A DNA stretch of 10,732 nucleotides, taken from contig PLXF01000059.1 of assembly GCA_003151315.1 (NCBI GenBank), forward strand, positions 4,379 to 15,110, read 5' to 3'. Shown here one piece after another: positions 1 through 6,749 of the stretch (the stretch's first letter is position 1; every line of letters begins with the position of its first letter). This DNA is from Parachlamydiales bacterium. GTDB lineage: Bacteria; Chlamydiota; Chlamydiia; Chlamydiales; SM23-39. A program made the translations under genes and the position numbers. The notes below the pieces were generated by a model. It was not told where the DNA came from. It searched no databases and worked only from the letters and a program-made list of their open reading frames with translations.

Positions 1-43
1 TTTGTAGCTTATGCAACGGTCTCATATTGTTCGTGATTCAAGA

Positions 44-2095
44 TTAGAAATTAAGTAATGTGCGCAGCGCCGATTCTATGTCTTTTGTCTGGGGGAGGAC
101 CTCTTCCTCCAGATCTTTGCAATAAGGAACAGGGCAGTCGCGCCCGGTGACGCGCATGATCGGAGCGTCGAGAAAAAGAAACGCCTCTTCGACCGCTCGG
201 GCAGCCAGCTCAGCGCCAAAGCCGCAATTGCGGGCAGCTTCATGGGCGATCAATAATTTTCCGGTCTTGCGAAGAGATTGGAGAACCGTCGCAAAATCAA
301 GAGGTACTATGGTTCTCAAATCGATCACCTCAACCGAAAATCCCTCTTTAGAAAGGAGGTCGGCCGCTTCAACAGCCATCAATACAGTAATACCCCAAGC
401 CACGATGGTCACATCGCTCCCCTCTTTCACAACATGAGCTTGGCCTAAAGGGAGCAACTCTTCAGGTCCCGATTCAGGACGGGCGCAAAACAAGCGCTGT
501 CGATAGAGAGCTTTGTGTTCGAGGAAAATCACAGGATTCGGGTCCCGAATCGCCGCTTTTAAAAGCCGTTTTGCATCGGCCGCATTACTCGGAATCACAA
601 TTTTCAATCCGGGACAGTGGCTTAAAAACCCTTCCGTACTCTGGGAATGGTAGGGTCCTCCCTGAATATAACCGCCATAGGGCATCCGGATCACAACGGG
701 GCAGTTCCATTGACCATTGGATCGGTAATACATACTCGAGAGTTCGTTAAATAGCTGATTCATCCCCGTCCACGCGTAATCGGCGAATTGGATCTCAGCG
801 ACCGGCTTATGGAACCCATCAAAGGAAAGACCAATCGCCAAAGCGATGATCGTCGATTCGGCTAAAGGGGTGTTAAAACAGCGGTTAGCTCCAAACCGTT
901 CGGTGAAGGTGCGGGTAATGCCAAAAACACCCCCCTTTCCACGAGCCACATCTTGGCCAAACACAACGACCCCTTTGTCCCGCTCCATCTCTTCGGCAAT
1001 CGCGTGGTTAATCGCATCCATCATCACAACCGATTCACCCGCAGGAGCTAGTGTAGAGACTGGTGTAGAGGCTGGTAATTCGAATGGCTTATACACCAAA
1101 TCCGATGCTGTCTCCCGTTTGGGGAATGGGATTTGATCGGCCTCTTGGGCAGCCTTTTCAATTTCATCAAAATGTTTTTTGCGCAGCGCTTCGATTTCCG
1201 CAGCCGTAAAATAATTTTGTGCAATCAGCCACTGTTCAAATCGTTCAATCGGATCGCGCAGCCGCTCTTCTGCCTGTGTGGTCTCATCTTTGTATTTTCG
1301 GGGATCGTCGCTGCTGCTATGGGGACCAATACGGGGTACTTTCGCTACAACTAAGCTCGGACCATTTCCGGAGCGGGCCTTCGTTACAGCTTGGTGCAGC
1401 GCATTTGATGTTTCGAGATAATCGCAGCCGTCGATAGAAAAAACGGACAGACCTTCGTATCCAGAACCAATTTTAGCAATCGTTCCGCCAGCCGTCTGTT
1501 CAGAAACAGGGACCGATATAGCCCAGCCGTTATCCTGAATAACAAAAATAATAGGAAGTCGATGAATACAAGAAAAATTAAGAGCTTCGTGAAAATCCCC
1601 TTGAGAGGTGGATCCGTCTCCGCCAGAGACATAAACCACTTCCGCCGCCTCTCGCAATTGGGCCGATTTCGCCGTACCGACTGCTTGCAGAAATTGGGAA
1701 CCGACACAACTCGATTGGCAAGGGATCCGCAGATCGACCTGAGAAAAATGTTCAGGCATCATCCGCCCGCCAGAATGGTTGGGGATGTCGCGAGCTAAAA
1801 AGGCGGCGAGAATCTCCGTTAAGGAGCAGCCCAATCCTAAAGCAAAAGCGCGGTCGCGGTAATAGGGAAAGCCCCAGTCGATGCCAGGAATTAAAGAGAG
1901 AGCCGAGACGGCTCCGATCATCTCATGACCCGAAACCGAGAGGTGAAAAGTTCCCCCTTTATTTTGGCGCACGAGTTTGCCCATCTTATCGTCCATTAGA
2001 CGGGTATGGTGCATCGTCTCGAGTACGCGCAGAAGATACCCTTTTGAAAGGCAGATCTCCTGGCTCAAAGAATGATTGTCTACGTATAGGCTCAT
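44..2095 (-). CDS. 2-oxoacid dehydrogenase E1 component, alpha and beta subunits fused in one chain
   Basis: Thiamine-diphosphate enzyme that decarboxylates a 2-oxoacid (pyruvate or a branched-chain 2-oxoacid) and passes the acyl group to the lipoyl arm of an E2 protein in the cytoplasm. Residues 20-320 are the E1-alpha half: the cofactor motif has GDG at 159-161 and ends in DNG at 188-190, keeping the metal-ligand positions D160 and N189. The regulatory-type loop RIGPHSSSDDPRKYK is at 255-269 and resembles the branched-chain enzyme. A proline-rich linker (325-352) leads to the E1-beta half (355-680), with GKGGVFG at 386-392 and the conserved His483 in PYHSQSTEG. At 683 residues it equals alpha plus beta, matching the fused chlamydial pdhA/B type. 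No E2 or E3 gene is in the window. The ATG at 2095 has no well-placed ribosome site. The substrate is not settled by sequence. Confidence 0.93.
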   Translation of the reverse strand: MSLYVDNHSLSQEICLSKGYLLRVLETMHHTRLMDDKMGKLVRQNKGGTFHLSVSGHEMIGAVSALSLIPGIDWGFPYYRDRAFALGLGCSLTEILAAFLARDIPNHSGGRMMPEHFSQVDLRIPCQSSCVGSQFLQAVGTAKSAQLREAAEVVYVSGGDGSTSQGDFHEALNFSCIHRLPIIFVIQDNGWAISVPVSEQTAGGTIAKIGSGYEGLSVFSIDGCDYLETSNALHQAVTKARSGNGPSLVVAKVPRIGPHSSSDDPRKYKDETTQAEERLRDPIERFEQWLIAQNYFTAAEIEALRKKHFDEIEKAAQEADQIPFPKRETASDLVYKPFELPASTPVSTLAPAGESVVMMDAINHAIAEEMERDKGVVVFGQDVARGKGGVFGITRTFTERFGANRCFNTPLAESTIIALAIGLSFDGFHKPVAEIQFADYAWTGMNQLFNELSSMYYRSNGQWNCPVVIRMPYGGYIQGGPYHSQSTEGFLSHCPGLKIVIPSNAADAKRLLKAAIRDPNPVIFLEHKALYRQRLFCARPESGPEELLPLGQAHVVKEGSDVTIVAWGITVLMAVEAADLLSKEGFSVEVIDLRTIVPLDFATVLQSLRKTGKLLIAHEAARNCGFGAELAARAVEEAFLFLDAPIMRVTGRDCPVPYCKDLEEEVLPQTKDIESALRTLLNF

Positions 2096-2097
2096 AA

Positions 2098-2116
2098 AGG
2101 TAATAGGAGTATACCT
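2098..2116 (-). promoter_or_regulatory. Possible small hairpin in the leader of the E1 gene
   Basis: The 21 nt between the UPF0158 stop and the E1 start contain AGGTA and TACCT as an inverted repeat (5-bp arms, 9-nt loop). The only Shine-Dalgarno-like GAGG on the minus strand (2114-2117) overlaps the upstream arm and lies about 18 nt from the ATG, which is too far for normal use in the unfolded state. The fold might affect re-initiation from the upstream gene. The arms are short, so this could be chance. Confidence 0.25.
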
Positions 2117-3259
2117 CTATTTGTCCTTTTTCGTCTTGATCTGAGTGACTTTTTTGATCGCAAAGCGGCGCCTTTTCTGGCCGGCAAACTCGTCTGCCTT
2201 CTCATCTTTACGGGGTCGGCCCCTTTTCTTAGGCAATACGTCTTCCACCGCCGATTCCATCTTAGACGACTTATTTTCAGGAAGATGCTCAATAGATTTT
2301 GAGTCTTTCAACTTGGGTTTGACGAACGGGTTAAAAGATTGTTTAGCATCTTTAACGCCTAGATTTTTTTCTGAACCCGCCAAACGATCTGAGAGGTGAC
2401 GGAGCGATTCAAGTCGGGCCGATAGAGCCTCTAGCTTCTCATCTACGCGGACTCGAGGACTTCCTCTAAGGGTAGAGAGCAGCCCGCCCCCTTCCGTTTC
2501 AAACTTGGAAGAGAACGTAACCGAGGCAGCCGAAGAGATATCGGGGATATAGAGGAAGGGGCGGCACGTAAGGGGGACGTGGGAATAGATATCCACCGTT
2601 ACTTGAGGCTCCATTTCCACTTTGATCACCTGCTTAGGAGGACGGCCTCTCTTAGGACGAGGATTGAGCGCTTCGTTGGAGTAGTAGGTCTTCGCTTTAG
2701 CGGCGATCACTTCGCGCGCCTGAGAAACCTCTTTTGGCACTTTCGTCTCAAAAAGGCTTCTCTTCAGTTTTTCAATGAGATTTTTCGTTAAATCGAGATC
2801 TTCTTCGAAGACAAACTGGATATTGTGCTGGCGGAGCCATTCGATGATCCGGATTCTCGATCTCTCTTGGTAATATTGCTGCCATTTTTCTAATTCAGAG
2901 AGGTGGTCGTAGATGAATTCCAGGAAATTCTCTCTAGCCTCTTTGGCAGAAATGATATCGAGGAGCTTCTCTTTCGTATCGATATCGTACACCTTTTCAT
3001 GGACGAACCCCTCCATGAATTTTTTAATTTCATAAAAGGTCATCTTGGGCAAAAGGCAGTAGCGCCCGGAAGCGGTGGCGATCTCGCCCTCTAGATTTTC
3101 GATCTCTTCGACGGTCTTATCGAGGTCGATGTAGATAATGAATCCTTCGATTTTATCCATATAGAAGTCCCGCTCGTCATCCGACTTAGCAAAGGCGTCC
3201 ATAAGGCGGTGGTAGCGGAGAATAAGAGGTGTTTTTGCTTGGGGATAAGAGGCTTTCAT
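2117..3259 (-). CDS. UPF0158 family protein with two AT-hook-like motifs
   Basis: Family of unknown function; the N-terminal 200 residues match what I remember of the chlamydial UPF0158 proteins (C. trachomatis CT429 type). They include SKSDDERDFY-like and EGFIIYIDLDK blocks at about 25-48, then YDIDTKEK (91-98) and EFIYDH (114-119). That part is predicted helical and charged, with no membrane segment or signal peptide. RPKRGRPPK at 201-209 is an AT-hook core (RGRP). A second, KKRGRPRK at 344-351, sits in a lysine-rich, probably disordered tail. AT-hooks bind the minor groove of AT-rich DNA, so a nucleoid or DNA-binding role is plausible but inferred. It is the first gene of a minus-strand pair with the E1 gene. 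The start agrees with the family N-terminus, although no ribosome site is visible. Confidence 0.87.
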   Translation of the reverse strand: MKASYPQAKTPLILRYHRLMDAFAKSDDERDFYMDKIEGFIIYIDLDKTVEEIENLEGEIATASGRYCLLPKMTFYEIKKFMEGFVHEKVYDIDTKEKLLDIISAKEARENFLEFIYDHLSELEKWQQYYQERSRIRIIEWLRQHNIQFVFEEDLDLTKNLIEKLKRSLFETKVPKEVSQAREVIAAKAKTYYSNEALNPRPKRGRPPKQVIKVEMEPQVTVDIYSHVPLTCRPFLYIPDISSAASVTFSSKFETEGGGLLSTLRGSPRVRVDEKLEALSARLESLRHLSDRLAGSEKNLGVKDAKQSFNPFVKPKLKDSKSIEHLPENKSSKMESAVEDVLPKKRGRPRKDEKADEFAGQKRRRFAIKKVTQIKTKKDK

Positions 3260-3284
3260 ACAGACAACTCGAGTTTAACGTCCT

Positions 3285-3314
3285 ATCGTACCAAATCGAA
3301 AGGTTCCTCTTCAA
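3285..3314 (-). promoter_or_regulatory. Candidate promoter for the UPF0158-E1 unit
   Basis: Read on the minus strand, TTGAAG (3309-3314) is followed after 18 nt by TACGAT (3285-3290). These are close to the -35 and -10 consensus. Transcription would begin near 3278, giving a leader of about 20 nt. This is pattern matching only; a chlamydial sigma-66 promoter is the expected class. Confidence 0.45.
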
Positions 3315-3375
3315 GGGTCTTTTATTCCGAGCGGGCACAAAAATTTTTAATCTCAGCCGAACTTATATCACTAGA

Positions 3376-3405
3376 TTGACGAGAAGAGGTCCGAACGTCT
3401 ATAGT
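3376..3405 (+). promoter_or_regulatory. Candidate promoter for the serS operon
   Basis: TTGACG (3376-3381) and TATAGT (3400-3405) are each one base from the sigma-70 consensus and are separated by 18 nt. The start point would be near 3412, leaving a leader of about 25 nt that ends in a clear ribosome site. No other promoter-like pair as good is seen in the divergent region. Confidence 0.55.
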
Positions 3406-3420
3406 CTATCTCTTTTTTGA

Positions 3421-3426
3421 AGGGAG
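3421..3426 (+). promoter_or_regulatory. Ribosome binding site deciding the serS start
   Basis: AGGGAG lies 10 nt before the ATG at 3437 and only 4 nt before an in-frame TTG at 3431. Spacing and the usual MLDI N-terminus of seryl-tRNA synthetases both favour the ATG. Confidence 0.7.
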
Positions 3427-3436
3427 TTTTTTGGCT

Positions 3437-4726
3437 ATGCTGGACATTAAGGAAATCCGACGAGATCCTCAAGGAATCGAAACAAAACTAAAAACTAAAG
3501 ATTCTTCTATAGACCTGAAGCCCATCCTCGCCCTCGATGAGCGGCTCCGCCAGGCAAAAACAGAGGTGGAAGAGCTCAAATCAAAACGCAACGCCGCCTC
3601 CAAAGAAATCGGCATGCGAAAACAAAAAGGGGAAGAGGTCTCTACCCATATGGCCGAAGTGGGGCGATTTGGCGACCGGATCGGAATTTTAGATGTTGAA
3701 ATTCATACAATCGAAACGGATCTCAATTTTTCCCTCGCCTGCCTCCCCAATTTACCTATGGAGGAGATCCCCGTATCTCCTAGCCCTAAAGATAACGTCT
3801 GCGTCAAGGAGTGGGGAGAAAAAAGAGACTTTCTCTTCTTCCCGTTTAAAAATCACGTAGAACTCAATGAAAAACTGCATCTGTTCGACTTCGCTCGCGG
3901 TGCGAAAATTTCCGGCTCCGGCTGGCCTCTCTACAAAGGGATGGGGGCTAGGCTCGAATGGGCGCTCATCAACTTGATGCTCGATACCCATAAAAAAAAC
4001 GGTTTTACCCAAATTATGCCGCCTCTTTTAGTCCGTCCTGAGACTATGTACGGATCGGCCCACCTCCCCAAATTTGAGAGTCAGCTCTTTAAAATCCGCG
4101 ATGAAGATTACCACCTGTATCTCATCCCCACCTCCGAATCGGCGCTCAATGGCCTGCATATCGATGAAATCATCGATGAGGGAGACCTCCCGCTTAAATA
4201 CACCTCGTATACCCCATGCTTCCGACGGGAAGCGGGAGCCGCCGGCTCACAAGAACGGGGGCTTATCCGGATGCACCAATTCAATAAAGTGGAACTTTTT
4301 TGCTTAACAACTCCCGAAGAGAGCGGCCAAATCTACGAACAGATGCTCCAATCGGCCGAAGAGGTGCTCCAGACGCTCGGGATCCACTACCGCAACATGC
4401 TCTTAACGACAGGCGATATGTCATTTGCCGCAGCCAAAACGATCGACATCGAAGTGTGGCTTCCTGGACAAAACCGCTACTATGAGGTCTCTTCTGTCTC
4501 CAATTGCACCGATTTTCAGGCTCGCAGGTCTCAAATTCGTTGCCGATCAAAGCAAGAAAAGCCCCGCTTTCTCCATACACTCAATGGCTCGGGACTCGCC
4601 ACTTCCCGTCTCATGGTCGCTCTGTTAGAAAATAACCAGCAAGAAGACGGTTCTGTCCTTGTGCCAAAAGCGCTGCACAAGTATCTAGGAGAAGAGATCA
4701 ACGTGTTAAAACCATGCAATTTTTAA
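3437..4726 (+). CDS. serS: Seryl-tRNA synthetase
   Basis: Cytoplasmic class II synthetase that activates serine with ATP and loads it on tRNA-Ser (and tRNA-Sec where present). Numbering here is from the ATG (429 residues, normal for the family). The N-terminal charged helical arm, about 28-105, is the tRNA-binding coiled coil. Motif 1 is around 160-180 (GSGWPLYKGMGARLEW region). Motif 2 is around 260-288, with CFRREAGAAG followed by RGLIRMHQF. Motif 3 is around 380-397, with LNGSGLATSRLMVALLE. The SNCTDFQARR block (355-364) is also intact. All catalytic landmarks are present and nothing suggests decay. It is the first gene of a four-gene operon, and its last 13 nt overlap the start of the aminopeptidase gene. 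In C. trachomatis serS also precedes a CT728-type gene and a metal ATPase (from memory). Confidence 0.97.
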   Translation: MLDIKEIRRDPQGIETKLKTKDSSIDLKPILALDERLRQAKTEVEELKSKRNAASKEIGMRKQKGEEVSTHMAEVGRFGDRIGILDVEIHTIETDLNFSLACLPNLPMEEIPVSPSPKDNVCVKEWGEKRDFLFFPFKNHVELNEKLHLFDFARGAKISGSGWPLYKGMGARLEWALINLMLDTHKKNGFTQIMPPLLVRPETMYGSAHLPKFESQLFKIRDEDYHLYLIPTSESALNGLHIDEIIDEGDLPLKYTSYTPCFRREAGAAGSQERGLIRMHQFNKVELFCLTTPEESGQIYEQMLQSAEEVLQTLGIHYRNMLLTTGDMSFAAAKTIDIEVWLPGQNRYYEVSSVSNCTDFQARRSQIRCRSKQEKPRFLHTLNGSGLATSRLMVALLENNQQEDGSVLVPKALHKYLGEEINVLKPCNF

Positions 4727-5994
4727 GCGACTTCGCCCGATTTATCTCCCGCTCTCCAACCGTATGGCATGCAGCGCGGGAAATCACCTCCCGCCTAGCT
4801 GAAGCAGAATTTACCCCTTTGGCTGAAAAAGAGCGCTGGCAGCTCGATCCGGGAAAAGGATACTTTGTCGTCCGCGAAGGGGCCGTTTGCGCCTTTCGGA
4901 TGCCCACCAAATCGCCCAAGCGAACCACCCTTGTCGCTAGCCATACCGATAGCCCTGCGCTTAAAATCAAGCCCATCCCTGAGACAACTACACAAGGGAT
5001 TGCTCAATTATCAACCGAAGTGTACGGAGGGCCTCTTCTCCACACTTGGCTCGATCGGGATTTGTGTTTAGCTGGACAAGTAGCGACCGCGGATAATAAA
5101 GGGCGCGTCGAGATCCATCTCGTCCATTTGGATGACTATCCTCTAACTATTCCTGGAATTCCTCCCCATTTGGAGAGGACGCTCGGAGAAAAAGGGCTCC
5201 ACGTCCATAAGCAAGACCATCTAAAGGCCGTTTTTTCCATCCGCGACCACCCGCCTACTTTACACGATCTGATCCGCAAACATATTTCAGCGCCAGAAAT
5301 ATTGAGCTTTGATCTATTTCTTGTACCGACCGAAAAACCCCAATTTCTCGGTCCCGACAACGAGCTTTTCGCCTCCTATCGAATCGACAATCTCTCCTCC
5401 GCCTTCGCCGCGTTAAAAGGGCTTATCGACGCGGAGCCGAAACCCCACGACATTCAGATGTCGATTTTTTGGGACCATGAGGAGATCGGTTCATCAAGCT
5501 ACACGGGAGCAAAATCTGATTTTGCCGATCAGGTCCTCGAAAGGATTTGTCTGCATTGCAAAATGGAGAGGGAAGAATTTATGCGTCTTAAAGCGCGCTC
5601 GCTCTGCATTTCTGCCGATGTGGGACATGGCTACCACCCCAATTACCCCGAAAAATTCGACCTTCCTAATAGCACTAAACTCGGGAAGGGGGTTGTCCTT
5701 AAATTCAATGCCGATCAGCGCTACGTCACATCAGCCCGAACAGCCGCCCCCATTATCCAAATCTGTAAAGAGAAACAAATCCCCTATCAACTCTACGCCT
5801 CCCGATCAGACATCCCCTCAGGCAGCACAGTGGGCCCCGTCATGGCGGCCGCTATCGGCATGGCCACTATCGATCTCGGAATCTCTATCTGGTCGATGCA
5901 TTCCACCCGAGAAACGATGTCGTCAGAAGATGAAAGGTCTCTCTACAAACTCCTACGCAGCGCCTATGAACACACCTATAACGAGGAGATCTAA
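4714..5994 (+). CDS. M18 family (aspartyl-type) metallo-aminopeptidase
   Basis: Cytoplasmic two-metal exopeptidase that removes N-terminal residues, often acidic ones, from short peptides; the family forms large tetrahedral oligomers. The 426 residues carry every family landmark. SHTDSPALKIKP (76-87) contains ligand H77. VYGGPLLHTWLDRDLCLAG (103-121) is the typical block before the dimerisation insert. RIDNLSS supplies bridging D225; DHEEIGS (254-260) supplies catalytic base E256 and ligand E257. SADVGH supplies D302 and SMHSTRE supplies H396. These assignments are by analogy with the mammalian enzyme. The ATG at 4714 lies inside the end of serS, and a purine-rich stretch (4687-4696) is about 17 nt upstream, so translation is probably coupled. 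It likely recycles peptides, which would suit an intracellular bacterium that imports oligopeptides. I do not recall this gene between serS and CT728 in Chlamydia. Confidence 0.93.
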   Translation: MQFLSDFARFISRSPTVWHAAREITSRLAEAEFTPLAEKERWQLDPGKGYFVVREGAVCAFRMPTKSPKRTTLVASHTDSPALKIKPIPETTTQGIAQLSTEVYGGPLLHTWLDRDLCLAGQVATADNKGRVEIHLVHLDDYPLTIPGIPPHLERTLGEKGLHVHKQDHLKAVFSIRDHPPTLHDLIRKHISAPEILSFDLFLVPTEKPQFLGPDNELFASYRIDNLSSAFAALKGLIDAEPKPHDIQMSIFWDHEEIGSSSYTGAKSDFADQVLERICLHCKMEREEFMRLKARSLCISADVGHGYHPNYPEKFDLPNSTKLGKGVVLKFNADQRYVTSARTAAPIIQICKEKQIPYQLYASRSDIPSGSTVGPVMAAAIGMATIDLGISIWSMHSTRETMSSEDERSLYKLLRSAYEHTYNEEI

Positions 5995-6749
5995 TGGAAA
6001 AGAGTCTGCCCGGCCACTTTGAAGGAAAAGAGGCCCTCGATCATGTGATCGAAGCGCGCCAGAAAGGAAAAGAGGCCTCGGAAGAAATGCATGGAACGGA
6101 ACTTCCGGGCCATTATTGCGCCGCCGCCGATGCGGCCAAAGAGACCGCTTTTCTCCTCGTCGCTCTCTGGATTTTATTTCACGAATTCAATATCCCCCTC
6201 TCTCTCGACCACCTCTTTTTGATCGCCTTCACCTCAGGCTGGCTGATCTGGAAAGTAGGGCGTAGCGCCATTTTAGGATGGAACCGACTCGAGCGCCTCC
6301 ACCGCCTGATCGAAGAGGAGAGATGGGAAATTGAACACCATCGAAGTCAGGAAAAAGAGGAATTAAAAGCCCTCTATGCAGCCAAAGGATTTGAAGGAAA
6401 ACTCCTCGACGAGGTGACCGATGTGCTCATGGCCGATGATAATCGCCTATTACAAGTGATGCTCCAAGAGGAATTAGGGCTGCAGCTCGAATCGTACGAA
6501 CACCCCCTCAAACAAGCCGCCGGCGCTGCCGTTGGGGTAATTGCCGCTGTCGGCCTCATCGCCATCGGCCTCTATTTTCTCCCTGTTTGGGGACCGCTCG
6601 CCTGCGCCTCTATCGTCATCGCCCTCGCGGCCGGAACCAGCGCCCATCTGGAGAAAAATCGCCCCGCTCCAGCGGTCATTTGGAATCTCGCCGTCGCCGC
6701 TTTAGCTTCTGGTGTCGCCTATTTCACCGCGCAATTGTTACTCCGATGA
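5994..6749 (+). CDS. VIT1/CCC1-like multi-pass membrane protein, probable divalent metal (Fe/Mn) handling
   Basis: Inner-membrane protein of 251 residues with five likely membrane segments: about 50-65, 72-90, 174-197, 200-217 and 227-250. Between segments 2 and 3 lies an acidic helical domain (98-165). It ends in a stretch (LYAAKGFEGKLLDEVTDVL, then MLQEELGL at 156-163) that resembles the region before the third helix in VIT1/CCC1 carriers. Glutamates at 100, 107-109, 112, 114, 120, 122-123 and 159-160 could form a metal site as in plant VIT1. That family moves Fe2+ or Mn2+ against protons. The N-terminus has a His/Glu-rich segment (8-40) with two PGH motifs. GAGGAG (5983-5988) is a good ribosome site, and its ATG shares one base with the preceding stop. 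It occupies the place of hypothetical gene CT728 in C. trachomatis. Family assignment is moderate; transport activity is inferred. Confidence 0.62.
   Translation: MEKSLPGHFEGKEALDHVIEARQKGKEASEEMHGTELPGHYCAAADAAKETAFLLVALWILFHEFNIPLSLDHLFLIAFTSGWLIWKVGRSAILGWNRLERLHRLIEEERWEIEHHRSQEKEELKALYAAKGFEGKLLDEVTDVLMADDNRLLQVMLQEELGLQLESYEHPLKQAAGAAVGVIAAVGLIAIGLYFLPVWGPLACASIVIALAAGTSAHLEKNRPAPAVIWNLAVAALASGVAYFTAQLLLR

Noticed and set aside
1..25. Possible start of a further minus-strand gene (ATG at 23-25)
   Set aside because: Only about eight codons fit before the window edge and no ribosome site precedes it; it cannot be supported.
3431..3436. TTG start for serS two codons upstream of the ATG
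   Set aside because: Only 4 nt from the ribosome site and two residues longer than the usual MLDI start; the ATG at 3437 fits better.
5477..6022. Second open frame inside the aminopeptidase gene
   Set aside because: It is a frame-shifted reading of an intact conserved enzyme and has no recognisable domain.
6587..6745. Upstream extension of the ATPase reading frame by 53 codons
   Set aside because: The extra residues are an Arg-rich out-of-frame reading of the preceding membrane-protein gene. The ATG at 6746 overlaps the preceding stop as ATGA and gives a normal N-terminus.
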